Notes: a model not told the origin generated them from the sequence alone. Positions 26,568 to 35,487 are shown, counted from the first letter of the stretch. The stretch is DNA of 64,000 nt from JAICYJ01 sp035695105 (GCA_035695105.1 DASSEV010000048.1:62001-126000); one strand, 5' to 3'. Made by a program: numbers and translations.

Positions 26568-28390
26568 GGGTCGCCCCCCACCAGCGGACGCTGCGACCGC
26601 CGGGCGGCCTCGTAGGCGTCCCGCGCGCGGGCCACCGCGGGCATCTCGGACACCTCGGCCACCGGCACCTCCCACCAGGACTCATACGCGCCGACGCTAC
26701 GGGTCGGGTCGCAGTCGACCACGATCACCGTCGTACGGTCTGCGCTGCGCGCCTGCTCCAGCGCTTCGCGAAGCTCGACGGCGGTCGCGGCCCGGATCGC
26801 TACCGCACCGAGGCTGGCCGCGTTGGCGACGAAGTCGACGTCGACCGGATAGGAGGTTCCGAACCCGTCTGATCCCACCGACCGGGACAGGCCGCCGATC
26901 GAGCCGAAGCCGTGGTTGTCGATCAGCACCACGGTCAGCCGAGCTCCCTCCTGAATGGATGTCACCAGTTCTGACGACATCATCAACCACGAACCGTCTC
27001 CGACCATGACGATGACCTCGCGCTCCGGATCGGCGAGCTTCACCCCGAGCCCGCCGGCGACCTCGTAGCCCATGCACGAGTAGCCGTACTCGAGGTGGTA
27101 GCCGTCCGGATCGCGGGCCCGCCAGAGCTTGTGCAGGTCGCCGGGCAGGCTTCCAGCCGCGCAGACGACGACGTCGGTCGGACGCCCGGCGTTGACAGCT
27201 CCGATCGCCTGCGCCTGTGTGAGCGGCCCGTCGTCGGCAGCCGTCAGCCGCTCCACCTCGGCGTCCCACTCATGGTTTGCCTGGCGGACGGCGTCGGCGT
27301 ACTCGCGCGGCACGGCGTAGCCGTCCAGCAGCGCCGTGAGGGCGTCGAGCCCAGCGCGCGCGTCGCAGACCAGGGGGACGGCGCCGAGCTTGTGCGCGTC
27401 GAACGAGGCGACATTGAGCCCGATCACGCGCACGCCAGGATGCTGGAACGCGGTGTGCGAGGCGGTCGTGAAATCGCCCAGTCGCGTGCCGACGGCGAGC
27501 ACGACGTCCGCGTCCGCCGCGAACCGATTTGCGGCGAGCGTGCCGGTTGCCCCCAGCGCCCCGAGCGACGCCGGATCGTCGAAGTCGAGCGTCCCCTTGC
27601 CGGCCTGCGTCTCTGCGACCGGGATCCCGGTTCGCTGGACCAGGCTGCGTAGGGCGGCGGAGGCGGCGGAGTAGCGAACGCCACCGCCCGCGACGATCAG
27701 CGGGCGCTCCGCGCCGCGTATCAGGCCGGCCGCTCGCTCAAGGTCGGACTGCGCGGGCGGGCGGCGTCCGATTCGCCATACCCGATCTGCGAACAGCTCG
27801 TCCGGGTAGTCGCAGGCCTCGGTCTGAACATCCTGGGGCAGCGCGAGCGTCACGGCACCCGTCTCGGCGGGGTCGGTGAGCACGCGCATCGCCTCGAGGG
27901 CCGACTCCGGCAGCTGGTCGGGCCGGTTGATGCGGTCGAAGAAGCGCGACACCGGCCGGAAGGCGTCGTTCACCGAGGCGTCCGGGAACCCGGGCACCTC
28001 GAGCTGCTGCAGCACGGGGTTCGGCCGCCGGGATGCGAACACGTCGCCGGGAAGCAGCAGCACCGGCAGCCGGTTCACGGTGGCGAGCGCGGCACCCGTC
28101 ACCATGTTGGTCGCACCCGGTCCGATCGAGGAGGTGCACGCCCACGTCTGCAGCCTGCGTCGCTGCTTCGCATATGCGGCCGCCGTGTGCACCATGGCCT
28201 GCTCGTTGCGAGGCAGCACGAAGCGCAGGCGCCCATCCTGCTGCAGAGCCTGTCCGAGCCCGGCCACGTTGCCGTGCCCGAAGATGCCGAGGCAGCCGGC
28301 GAAGAGCGGCGCCCGGACGCCGTCGCGCTCGACGTGCTGGGCGGCCAGAAAGGCGACCAGCGCCTGAGCCATCGTCAGGCGACGGCTCAC
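26564..28390 (-). CDS. iolD: 3D-trihydroxycyclohexane-1,2-dione hydrolase IolD
   Basis: A 608-residue thiamine-diphosphate enzyme that opens the ring of the IolE product to give 5-deoxy-D-glucuronate. It aligns well with Bacillus IolD at IFGHGNVAG, NEQAMVHTAAAYAKQ, GPGATNMVTGAALA, PNPVLQQLE and ETQAGKGTL. The ThDP/Mg signature is VGDGSWLMMSSE, completed by DNHGFGSIGGL. GTG 28390 overlaps the permease stop and gives VSRRLTMAQAL, matching the Bacillus N-terminus; ATG 28372 is less likely. It is central evidence that the cluster degrades inositol. Confidence 0.92.
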   Translation of the reverse strand: MSRRLTMAQALVAFLAAQHVERDGVRAPLFAGCLGIFGHGNVAGLGQALQQDGRLRFVLPRNEQAMVHTAAAYAKQRRRLQTWACTSSIGPGATNMVTGAALATVNRLPVLLLPGDVFASRRPNPVLQQLEVPGFPDASVNDAFRPVSRFFDRINRPDQLPESALEAMRVLTDPAETGAVTLALPQDVQTEACDYPDELFADRVWRIGRRPPAQSDLERAAGLIRGAERPLIVAGGGVRYSAASAALRSLVQRTGIPVAETQAGKGTLDFDDPASLGALGATGTLAANRFAADADVVLAVGTRLGDFTTASHTAFQHPGVRVIGLNVASFDAHKLGAVPLVCDARAGLDALTALLDGYAVPREYADAVRQANHEWDAEVERLTAADDGPLTQAQAIGAVNAGRPTDVVVCAAGSLPGDLHKLWRARDPDGYHLEYGYSCMGYEVAGGLGVKLADPEREVIVMVGDGSWLMMSSELVTSIQEGARLTVVLIDNHGFGSIGGLSRSVGSDGFGTSYPVDVDFVANAASLGAVAIRAATAVELREALEQARSADRTTVIVVDCDPTRSVGAYESWWEVPVAEVSEMPAVARARDAYEAARRSQRPLVGGDP

Positions 28391-29214
28391 TTGACGGCAC
28401 CCAGCGTCAGCCCGCGAACGAAGTGCCGCTGCACGAGCAGCGCAAACAGCAGGATCGGCAGCGCCCCGATGACGCCGGCGGCCGCCATCGGCCCGTACTC
28501 GATCTGGATCTTCCCGATCAGCGTGGAGACGCCGACCGGCACGGTCTGTGCGTCCGTGGTGGAGGTCAGCGAGAGCGCGATCAGGAAGTCGTTGTAGGTG
28601 GCGATCACGGTGAAGATCGCCGTCGCGGCGAGGCCGGGCGCGGCCAGCGGCAGGACGACCCGCCACAGGGCTGTCAGGCGCGAGTCGCCGTCGACCATCG
28701 CCGCCTCCTCGATGTCGCGGGGGATCTCGGCCAGGAAGCTCTGCATCATCCAGATCACAAAGCTGGTGTTGAGGCCCGTGTAGATCAGGATCAGCCCAAG
28801 CCGCGTGTTCAGCAGGCCCCACTGCGCCAGCATGATGTAGAGCGGAATCACCAGCAGGATGCCCGGGATCATGCGCACCACGAGGGCCACCACCAGCGCC
28901 GAGTTGTTCAGCCCGAAGCGCAGGTTGAACCGCGTCAGCGAGAACGCCGCCAGCGTCCCCAGCACGAGGCTGATCGTGACGGAGAAGACCACGATGATGA
29001 TGCTGTTCTCGAGGAACGACGCGAAGTGGTACGTGTTGAACAGCCGGTTGTAGTTGTCCAGCGTCGGATGGTGCGGGTAGAGGGTGGTGCCGCCGAAGAT
29101 GTCGACCGGCTGCTTCAGCGACGTGTCGAACATCCACCAGAACGGGAACAGCGCGATGAACAGGATCACCGCCAGGGATGAGTAGAGCCCGATGCGCGGC
29201 CACCTGCCCCTCAT
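28387..29214 (-). CDS. Sugar ABC importer permease (MalG type)
   Basis: A 275-residue inner-membrane permease with six predicted helices. The EAA loop reads EIPRDIEEAAMVDG, the contact site for the ATPase. An N-terminal helix is followed by the FPFWWMFDTSLK block common to the MalG/UgpE branch. It pairs with the MalF-type permease just upstream, with which it overlaps by four bases, and with the MalK-type ATPase at 31.5 kb. The context in an inositol operon suggests a cyclitol as substrate. Confidence 0.9.
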   Translation of the reverse strand: MRGRWPRIGLYSSLAVILFIALFPFWWMFDTSLKQPVDIFGGTTLYPHHPTLDNYNRLFNTYHFASFLENSIIIVVFSVTISLVLGTLAAFSLTRFNLRFGLNNSALVVALVVRMIPGILLVIPLYIMLAQWGLLNTRLGLILIYTGLNTSFVIWMMQSFLAEIPRDIEEAAMVDGDSRLTALWRVVLPLAAPGLAATAIFTVIATYNDFLIALSLTSTTDAQTVPVGVSTLIGKIQIEYGPMAAAGVIGALPILLFALLVQRHFVRGLTLGAVK

Positions 29215-30110
29215 GACGCCGACCGCCGCAGCATCCGGACAGCCACCACCATCAGGATCGTGACCATCGCGAGCAGGGATAACAGCATCGCGGCCGCGTA
29301 GCCGTACTGTGAGTCGAGGAACGCGGTGTTGTACGCGTAGATCGAGATCAGCCGCGTCGATGTCCCCGGCCCGCCCTGGGTGAGGACGTAGATCTGGTCG
29401 AACGTGCCGATGGCGTCGATCGTCCGCAGGGTAATCGCCACCAGCAGCACCGGCACCATCATCGGCAGCGTGTGGTCGAAGAACACCCGCACACGCCCGG
29501 CCCCGTCCACGCGCGCCGCCTCCAGCGGCTCCTGCGGGAGCGACTGGAGGCCGGCCAGGAGTATCAGGAAGATCAGCGGCGTCCACTCCCAGACGTCCAC
29601 CACCACCACGGCGATGAACGCGCTCGTGTTGTGAGCGAGCAGGTTGGGCGGCGGGGCGCCGAACCAGCCCCAGATCGTGTCGGTGACGCCGATCCCGGAG
29701 TCGTACAGCAGCCGCCACATGACGCCGACGACGACCGGGGCGATCGTCATCGGCAGGATCAGACCGACCCGGATCGGGCCGCCAAAGCGGATCTCACGGG
29801 ACACCAGCAGCGCCAGGCCGAGCCCGAGCAGCGTCTCGATCGTCACTGCGCAGATCACGTACTTGGCGGTCGTCCGCATCGCGGCCCAGAAGAACTGGTC
29901 GTGCCAGACGATGTGGTAGTTGGTGAGCCCGTTGTACCCGAACTCCCGCCCGTAGAGGTAATGCGTGACGCTGGCCCGCACGCCGTAGAAGAGCGGGTAC
30001 AGCGAGACTCCCGCCATCGCGATGGCAGCCGGTAGCAGCAGCAGGTAGGGCCCGCCGGGGACTCGCCGCCGGGCCCACGCCCGCTTCGCCGGTGCCGTCG
30101 TCTGGGTCAC
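29211..30110 (-). CDS. Sugar ABC importer permease (MalF type)
   Basis: A 299-residue membrane permease with six helices. The EAA loop is LPQEPLEAARVDGAG. The FDQIYVLTQGGPGTST segment before the last helices is characteristic of MalF/UgpA-type subunits. GTG 30110 is the likely start, seven bases after the binding-protein stop. It forms the second half of the transmembrane channel. Confidence 0.9.
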   Translation of the reverse strand: MTQTTAPAKRAWARRRVPGGPYLLLLPAAIAMAGVSLYPLFYGVRASVTHYLYGREFGYNGLTNYHIVWHDQFFWAAMRTTAKYVICAVTIETLLGLGLALLVSREIRFGGPIRVGLILPMTIAPVVVGVMWRLLYDSGIGVTDTIWGWFGAPPPNLLAHNTSAFIAVVVVDVWEWTPLIFLILLAGLQSLPQEPLEAARVDGAGRVRVFFDHTLPMMVPVLLVAITLRTIDAIGTFDQIYVLTQGGPGTSTRLISIYAYNTAFLDSQYGYAAAMLLSLLAMVTILMVVAVRMLRRSAS

Positions 30111-30117
30111 CGCTTCC

Positions 30118-31488
30118 TCAGTAGGTGCCCTGCTGCTTGAGATAGGCCGTGATCTGGTTGGCCGCGGCCGTCAGGTGCTTCTGGGCGATCTGGGTGTAGC
30201 CGGACTTGGCAGCGATCGCCTCGACCAGCGCCTGGTTCAGCTCCGTGCCGAGCAGCTCCTCCATCTTCGGCTCGTCCGGCGTGCGCGGCTTCGGGATCGA
30301 GTTGTCGACAGCGTCCGCACAGGCCGGCAGCCACCGGTACTTGGCCGCCAGCGCGGGGTCGCGCAGCGCCGGCCCGGTGACCGCCACGCTGCCGCCGGAC
30401 GCGAACTCGTGCTGGATCTTGTCCGACGTGAACCATTCGAGGAACTTGACGGCGCCCTCCGTGTTCGGAGCGGCCGACGCGATGCCGCAGATGAAGGTGC
30501 CGATTGCCGGCCCGCTCTTGATCTGCGCCGGCGTCGCGGCGAAGTCGATCTTGCCGACTACCTTGGACTGCGTCGGGTCGTCGACCACGTGCGCCGTGCC
30601 CGTGTACTCGGTCATGGCCGTGCAGTGTCCCTGCAGCATCACGGCCGTCTCCTGGCTGGTGTCGAAGGCGGCGACGCCGGCCGGCATGTAGGGGATGAAC
30701 GAGAACAGCCGCTCGAGCGCTGCGACGCCTTCCGGGCCGGCGAACCCGGGCGACCAGTCGTTGTTCGCGAAGTTGCCGCCGTAGGAGTTCAGCAGCGGCA
30801 GGTACGTCTGCATGATCGGGTTGCCGGCGACACCGCGGGCGGTCCACCCGTACAGGTTCGGCGGCTGGGACTTTGCCTTCGCGACCGCAGCGATGTCATC
30901 CCAGGTCTTTGGTGCGGTCGGGAAGTAGTCCTTGTTGTAGTAGAGGATCTCGACGTCGTCGATGATGACGAGCGCATACAGCTCCGGCGTCGCGTTGGCG
31001 AACGCCTTCAGCCGAGGGCCGGACTTGGGCGGCCAGTAGCCCTGCTCCAGGCCTTTCTCGAGGATGTTCGGATTGACCTTGAGCCCGAGCTTGCTCAGGC
31101 TCTGGATCGCACCGCCCGCCGCGTACTCCGGCACCCAGTTGTCGTCCATCACGTAGATGTCGTACGCGCCGGTCTTCTGCAGGCCGTCCGTCTTCGAGTT
31201 CTGGTACCAGGCGTTGTAGTTCGTCTCGTGCCACTTCGTCTGAATGCCGGTCTCGGCGGTGAACTTCTTCAGGAAGACGTCGCGGAACGGCACCATCGCC
31301 GGGTCGGAGAAGCTCCCGATCGTGATCGAGCCGCCGGCCTTGCCGCCGGACGAGCTGCTGCTGCCGCCGCCGCACGCGGCCAGCAGGGGCGAGAGGCCGA
31401 GCGCCGCGCCCGTTCCGACCGCACCCTGGATCACCTCCCTGCGCGTGTACGAGCGCGTGACACGCTCACGACTCTGGTTGTCGCTCAT
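30118..31488 (-). CDS. Sugar-binding lipoprotein of the ABC importer
   Basis: A 456-residue extracytoplasmic substrate-binding protein of family 1. The leader has a twin-arginine motif (YTRREVIQG) and a lipobox ending LLAAC, so it is probably exported folded by Tat and then lipid-anchored. A Gly/Ser linker follows. Mature features include LYALVIIDDVEILYYNKDYF and the CxTAMTEYTG segment near the hinge. ATG 31488 has AAGGAG upstream and overlaps the end of the ATPase gene by 23 bases. Specificity cannot be read from sequence; the operon implies inositol or a related polyol. Confidence 0.87.
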   Translation of the reverse strand: MSDNQSRERVTRSYTRREVIQGAVGTGAALGLSPLLAACGGGSSSSSGGKAGGSITIGSFSDPAMVPFRDVFLKKFTAETGIQTKWHETNYNAWYQNSKTDGLQKTGAYDIYVMDDNWVPEYAAGGAIQSLSKLGLKVNPNILEKGLEQGYWPPKSGPRLKAFANATPELYALVIIDDVEILYYNKDYFPTAPKTWDDIAAVAKAKSQPPNLYGWTARGVAGNPIMQTYLPLLNSYGGNFANNDWSPGFAGPEGVAALERLFSFIPYMPAGVAAFDTSQETAVMLQGHCTAMTEYTGTAHVVDDPTQSKVVGKIDFAATPAQIKSGPAIGTFICGIASAAPNTEGAVKFLEWFTSDKIQHEFASGGSVAVTGPALRDPALAAKYRWLPACADAVDNSIPKPRTPDEPKMEELLGTELNQALVEAIAAKSGYTQIAQKHLTAAANQITAYLKQQGTY

Positions 31489-32569
31489 GCTCCGCTCCTT
31501 CGGTTGGGGGGCCGTGTTGGGGGATCGCATCTCCGCTGTCGACGTCGAACAGGTGAAGGTGACCGGTTGCCGGCAGGACGCCGCAGGCGCTGCCGACCGC
31601 GGGGTTGACGGTGGCGGCGGCGCGCAGGTTGATCAGGTCGTCGCCGAGGCGAAGCGCGATCAGCGTCTCGTTGCCGAGCGGCTCCACCACGTAGACCTCG
31701 GCGGCCAGCGCGCCATCGGTGCCGGGATCGACCATCGCCGCGTGCTCGGGCCGGAATCCCAGCTTCGCGGGGCCGCGATGGTCCGAGCGGCCCAGGGCAA
31801 CCTTTCCGGCCGGGTGCTCGAACACGCCGTCCGCGACGTCGCCGGACACCACGTTCATCGGCGGCGAGCCGCAGAACCGGGCGACGAACAGGTTGGCCGG
31901 GTGTGCGTAGAGGTCGGCCGGCGCCGCCAGCTGCTGGAGCTCGCCGTCATGCATCACCGCCACCAAATCGGCCATCGTCATCGCCTCGACCTGGTCGTGG
32001 GTGACGTACAGCGTGGTGATGCCCAGCTCCCGTTGCAGCCGCTTGATCTCGATCCGCATCTGCAGCCGCAGCTGGGCGTCGAGGTTCGACAGCGGCTCGT
32101 CCATCAGGAAGGCGCGCGGCTCCCGGACGATTGCGCGGGCCAGTGCCACGCGCTGGCGCTGCCCGCCCGAGAGCTGGCGCGGCATCCGATCGAGCAGCGG
32201 CGTGATCGAGAGCATCTCGGCCACCTGGGCCACGCGCTCCTGGCGGGTCTTCTTGTCGACCTTCCGGATGCGGAGCGGATAGGCAATGTTGTCGCTCACG
32301 CTCTTGTGGGGGTAGAGCGCGTAGCTCTGGAACACCATCGCCACGTCGCGGGCGCGCGGCTCCAGGCGCGTGACATCGCGGTCCCCGATGTAGACGTGCC
32401 CCGAGGAGGGCTCCTCGAGGCCGGCCAGGATCCGCAGCGCAGTGGTCTTGCCGCAGCCGCTCGGCCCGAGCAGCGCCAGGAACTTGCCATCCGGCACCTC
32501 CAGGTTGAGGTCGTTCAGCGCCGGGACGCTCCCGAACAGCTTGCCGACGCCGTCGTACCGAACCTGCAT
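31466..32569 (-). CDS. Sugar ABC importer ATPase (MalK/UgpC type)
   Basis: A 367-residue ATPase with Walker A GPSGCGKTT (residues 35-43), Q-loop FQSYALYP, signature LSGGQRQR, Walker B AFLMDEPLSNLD and switch THD. A C-terminal TOBE/OB regulatory domain (about residues 240-350) includes LGFRPEH. It starts on the last base of the LacI stop codon (TGATG) and ends inside the start of the binding protein, so it is expressed with both. A short hydrophilic tail extends past the usual end. Confidence 0.92.
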   Translation of the reverse strand: MQVRYDGVGKLFGSVPALNDLNLEVPDGKFLALLGPSGCGKTTALRILAGLEEPSSGHVYIGDRDVTRLEPRARDVAMVFQSYALYPHKSVSDNIAYPLRIRKVDKKTRQERVAQVAEMLSITPLLDRMPRQLSGGQRQRVALARAIVREPRAFLMDEPLSNLDAQLRLQMRIEIKRLQRELGITTLYVTHDQVEAMTMADLVAVMHDGELQQLAAPADLYAHPANLFVARFCGSPPMNVVSGDVADGVFEHPAGKVALGRSDHRGPAKLGFRPEHAAMVDPGTDGALAAEVYVVEPLGNETLIALRLGDDLINLRAAATVNPAVGSACGVLPATGHLHLFDVDSGDAIPQHGPPTEGAEHERQPES

Positions 32570-33519
32570 CAGGCCGCCTCCGCCGTGACCGCGGCCGTCG
32601 AGCCGCGCACCACCAGGTCGGTCGGCATGACGACGCGCTGGGCGACGTGGCGGCGCTCCGCGATCGCCGTCAGCAGCATCTCGACAGCCAGGCGCCCCAT
32701 CTCGACCGCCGGCTGGCGCACGGTGGTGAGGCTGATGCGGGAGTGGGCGGCCATCCGGATGTCGTCGAATCCGACAACGGACACGTCCTCCGGCACGCGC
32801 CTACCACACCCCGCGAGCTGATCGATCAGCTCGATCGCCACAACATCGTTGGTACAGCAGACGGCCGTCGCGTCCTCCACCGCGCGGGCGGGCTCCAGCC
32901 CGCGCCGGGCCAGCGCCGCGCGCACCGCCTCGGGCCGCACGTCGACCTGCTCCTCCCGCGCACCTGAGTGCATGAAGAACACCCGCCGGTGGCCGAGCGC
33001 CAGCAGGTGGTCGACCACCTGCTCCATGGCCGCGTGCTCGTCGACCTCGATCACCCCAAGCCTCGCGTCGGCTGCCGGAAACGAGACGACGACCACCGGG
33101 ATGCCGCGGTCGAGCAGCTCCGCCAGAATCGCCGATCCGGCCGTGACGGCCGGGAAGATCACCCCGTCAACCCGTCGGCCGACCAGCGCGTGCACCTGCG
33201 CCTCCTCGAGCTCCGGGTCGTTCTCCGTCTCGGCCACCAGCACGGCGAACCCGTCGCGATGGGCCCGGCGCTCGATCTCGATCGCGATGGTGGCGTGAAA
33301 CGGGTTGAGTGCATCGGGGATGGAGACGCCGAGCGTATGCGTCGTACGCCGCTTCAGCGACCGGGCCACCTCGTTCTGGCGGTACCCGAGCTCCTGGATC
33401 GCCTCCATCACCCGCCGCCGGGTGGACTCGGCGACCGGAGCCGTGTCGTGTAGGACGTTGGACACCGTCGCCACCGACACGCCGGACCGCTGCGCCACGT
33501 CACGCATCGTCACGGTCAT
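32569..33519 (-). CDS. LacI-family regulator of the inositol cluster
   Basis: A 316-residue repressor with an N-terminal LacI helix-turn-helix (MRDVAQRSGVSVATVSNVL) and a periplasmic-binding-protein-like ligand domain (LGVSIPDALNPFHA, DGVIFPAV, FDDIRMAAHSRISLTTV). The ligand domain seems about 25 residues short: after AALARRGLEP it goes directly to ATAVCCTND, whereas relatives have an extra segment with a helix there. It lies inside the leftward operon and probably controls the divergent promoter at 34.5 kb through the palindrome TTGAAACGTTTAAA, which would make it autoregulatory. The effector is unknown. Confidence 0.87.
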   Translation of the reverse strand: MTVTMRDVAQRSGVSVATVSNVLHDTAPVAESTRRRVMEAIQELGYRQNEVARSLKRRTTHTLGVSIPDALNPFHATIAIEIERRAHRDGFAVLVAETENDPELEEAQVHALVGRRVDGVIFPAVTAGSAILAELLDRGIPVVVVSFPAADARLGVIEVDEHAAMEQVVDHLLALGHRRVFFMHSGAREEQVDVRPEAVRAALARRGLEPARAVEDATAVCCTNDVVAIELIDQLAGCGRRVPEDVSVVGFDDIRMAAHSRISLTTVRQPAVEMGRLAVEMLLTAIAERRHVAQRVVMPTDLVVRGSTAAVTAEAA

Positions 33520-34469
33520 GCCGCCACCTGGTCGAGCGCGGCGACGATCGCTGCGTGCGACCGGCGGATGCCGTCCTCGGCGGAGTAGCGGGGGTCCTCC
33601 TGCTCGATGGACACGTCGCCGTCGTAGCCCGCCGCGCGGAGAGCCGCCAGCAGCTGCGCCCACTCCTCGACCGGCCGGCCTTCCCCCACCGCCGCGAAGT
33701 GCCACGTCGCGGTGTCCGGGTCGACTGGGAATCGGAAGTCGAATACGCCGTCGACGGCGATGCGGTCGGGGTGGAGCAGGGTGTCCTTCCCGTGGCAGAA
33801 GGCGATGCGGTCTCCGAGCTCCTCCACCACGCGCCGGGCGTCGATCCCCTGCCACCAGAAGTGGCTGGGGTCGAAGTTGACGCGGACCGCGTCACCGCCC
33901 GCTTCGGCCACACGGCGGTAGCTCCCCGGGTTGTACGCCAGTGCGCCGGCGTGTAGCTCCAGGCAGATCAACACGGACGGCGCCTCGGCGCGCGCCCAGG
34001 CGCCCAGCTCGTTCCAGAACGGAGCGACCACCTGCTCGAACTGCCAGTTCCAGAGCGACTCGTCATCGGCAGCCACGGCCCACGGCGCGAACACCGCCTC
34101 CCCGCCGCCGTGCCGCCCGCCGGGGCATCCGCTCATCGTCACGACCCGCTCGACGCCGAGCAGCGCGGCCAGCTCCACGGCGCCTCGCAGCCGGGCGGCA
34201 TGCTCATGAGCGATCGCGGGATCCGGGTGGAGCGGGTTGCCGGCGGCGTTGACGCACGAGAGCGCGAGGCCGTGCTCGGCCAGCTGGCCCTGCAGGCGAT
34301 CACGCTCACCCGCGTCGCGAAGCAGGCGGTCGAGCGGCAGCTGCTCGGGCGCCCTCGCCCAGCCGCCGACGCCCATCTCGATCGCTTCCAGGCCCTCCGC
34401 GGCACACCACGCGAAGGCGTTCTCCCGCGAGAGATGGGCCAGGCCGTCGTTGAAAACGCCGATCCGCAG
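33516..34469 (-). CDS. TIM-barrel sugar isomerase/epimerase, CTG start
   Basis: A 317-residue xylose-isomerase-like TIM-barrel protein (SCVNAAGNPLHPD, CLELHAGAL, VRVNFDPSHFWWQG, FCHGKDT, SIEQEDPRY), with the acidic and histidine ligands of this family. Related proteins in inositol loci (IolI/IolE group) interconvert inososes. Family proteins begin with a strand like RIGVFNDGL; here that strand is encoded but no ATG, GTG or TTG precedes it. CTG at 34469 gives (L)RIGVFNDGLAHLSREN and has GGAG seven bases upstream, so CTG is the likely start. The first conventional start, 34376, would cut off 31 conserved residues. It is the first gene of the leftward operon. Confidence 0.78.
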   Translation of the reverse strand: MRIGVFNDGLAHLSRENAFAWCAAEGLEAIEMGVGGWARAPEQLPLDRLLRDAGERDRLQGQLAEHGLALSCVNAAGNPLHPDPAIAHEHAARLRGAVELAALLGVERVVTMSGCPGGRHGGGEAVFAPWAVAADDESLWNWQFEQVVAPFWNELGAWARAEAPSVLICLELHAGALAYNPGSYRRVAEAGGDAVRVNFDPSHFWWQGIDARRVVEELGDRIAFCHGKDTLLHPDRIAVDGVFDFRFPVDPDTATWHFAAVGEGRPVEEWAQLLAALRAAGYDGDVSIEQEDPRYSAEDGIRRSHAAIVAALDQVAA

Positions 34470-34476
34470 GTGCGAG

Positions 34477-34480
34477 CTCC
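34477..34480 (-). promoter_or_regulatory. Ribosome-binding site for a CTG start
   Basis: GGAG sits seven bases before the CTG at 34469, normal Shine-Dalgarno spacing, and decides the start of the TIM-barrel gene. Confidence 0.55.
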
Positions 34481-34489
34481 GTCTGCTGG

Positions 34490-34503
34490 TTGAAACGTTT
34501 AAA
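34490..34503. promoter_or_regulatory. LacI-type operator between divergent iol operons
   Basis: TTGAAACGTTTAAA is palindromic around a central CG with six of seven pairs matched, the form expected for LacI-family operators. Its left half is the -35 box of the rightward promoter, and it lies a few bases downstream of the predicted leftward transcription start. Binding there would block both operons. Confidence 0.65.
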
Positions 34504-34518
34504 TGAGTCGCGTATCTT
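34490..34518 (+). promoter_or_regulatory. Promoter of iolC-iolB-iolE
   Basis: TTGAAA (34490-34495), a 17-base spacer, then TATCTT (34513-34518). A site AAGGGGG lies ahead of GTG 34555, giving a leader of about 30 bases. Confidence 0.5.
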
Positions 34519-34542
34519 CTGCCGCGAACTCGAGGATGTCAA
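34514..34542 (-). promoter_or_regulatory. Promoter of the leftward iol/transport operon
   Basis: On the minus strand a perfect TTGACA (34537-34542) and, 17 bases later, a poor -10 GAAGAT (34514-34519). A perfect -35 with a weak -10 suggests either activation or a mis-assigned -10. Confidence 0.4.
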
Positions 34543-34554
34543 GGGGGCGATCCC

Positions 34555-35487
34555 GTGCCCGATGCGGCCGGTCAGCTTGAAGCGGTGGTGATGGGCAGGG
34601 TGTGCGTCGACCTGTATCCCATGCAGCTGGAGACGCCGCTGGAGCGGGTGGACGGGTTCCACAAGTACGTGGGCGGCTTCGCCGGGAACGTCGCAACGGG
34701 GCTCGCCAGGCTCGGCGTCCGGACGGCAATCGTGTCGGCGGTGGGCGACGACGGGCACGGCCGGTACGTGCGTGCCTGGCTGGAGGAGCAGGGAGTCGAC
34801 TGCCGATGGCTCGGTGTGCACTCGACGCTGCGCACCGCGCTCGCGTTCTGCGAGGCGTGGCCGCCTGACCGGTTCCCGATCACCTTCTACCGGACGCCGA
34901 CATGCCCCGACTGGGAGCTGACAGCCTCATCCCTCGATCTGCACGCGATCGGCCGGGTACCGCTCGGCTACGTCAGCGGAACCGGCTTCGCCGTGGAGCC
35001 CTCGCGGCTCGCCACGCAGGCGGTGCTCGAGGCCCGCGCCGAGTCCGGCGCGCCGACGACCGTTCTCGACCTCGACTGGCGCGAGGTGCTCTGGCCTGAC
35101 CCGGCGGAGTATCCGCTGTGCATGCGCGCGGCCGCCCGGATGGCCGACGCGGTGCTCGGGTCGGACGAGGAGATCGCGGCCGCCGTCGGCGGCGTTCGTC
35201 CGGAGCGGTTGATGGAGCTCGGCCCCGACGTCGTCGCGCAGAAGCACGGCCCGCGCGGGGTGACGGTGCACAGGCGCGGCGCGAGCCCCGCGGCCGTCCA
35301 GCCGCATGCGGTCGAGGTTGTGAATGGCCTTGGCGCCGGAGACGCCTTCGCCGCGGCGTTCGGATGGCGCCTGCTGCGCGGGGACGACCCCGCCGACGCG
35401 GCCGGGTGGGCCAACCGGGCCGGAGCCCACGTCGCCGGACGGCTGGGATGTTCGATCGCCATGCCACACCCGGAGGACCTGCAATGA
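34555..35487 (+). CDS. iolC: 5-dehydro-2-deoxygluconokinase IolC
   Basis: A 310-residue PfkB-family kinase. GGFAGNVATGLARLG near residue 40 and the C-terminal signature VNGLGAGDAFAAAF, with its catalytic aspartate, are intact. In the inositol pathway it phosphorylates 2-deoxy-5-keto-D-gluconate. Many actinobacterial IolC proteins carry a C-terminal DUF2090 aldolase-like part; this one does not, which fits with a separate aldolase gene at 24.5 kb. GTG 34555 follows an AAGGGGG site. Its stop overlaps iolB by four bases. Confidence 0.9.
   Translation: MPDAAGQLEAVVMGRVCVDLYPMQLETPLERVDGFHKYVGGFAGNVATGLARLGVRTAIVSAVGDDGHGRYVRAWLEEQGVDCRWLGVHSTLRTALAFCEAWPPDRFPITFYRTPTCPDWELTASSLDLHAIGRVPLGYVSGTGFAVEPSRLATQAVLEARAESGAPTTVLDLDWREVLWPDPAEYPLCMRAAARMADAVLGSDEEIAAAVGGVRPERLMELGPDVVAQKHGPRGVTVHRRGASPAAVQPHAVEVVNGLGAGDAFAAAFGWRLLRGDDPADAAGWANRAGAHVAGRLGCSIAMPHPEDLQ

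Noticed and set aside
34376..34405. Conventional start (34376) for the TIM-barrel gene
   Set aside because: It would begin in mid-domain (MGVGGWARAP) and lose the first conserved strand and helix; the CTG start has better support.
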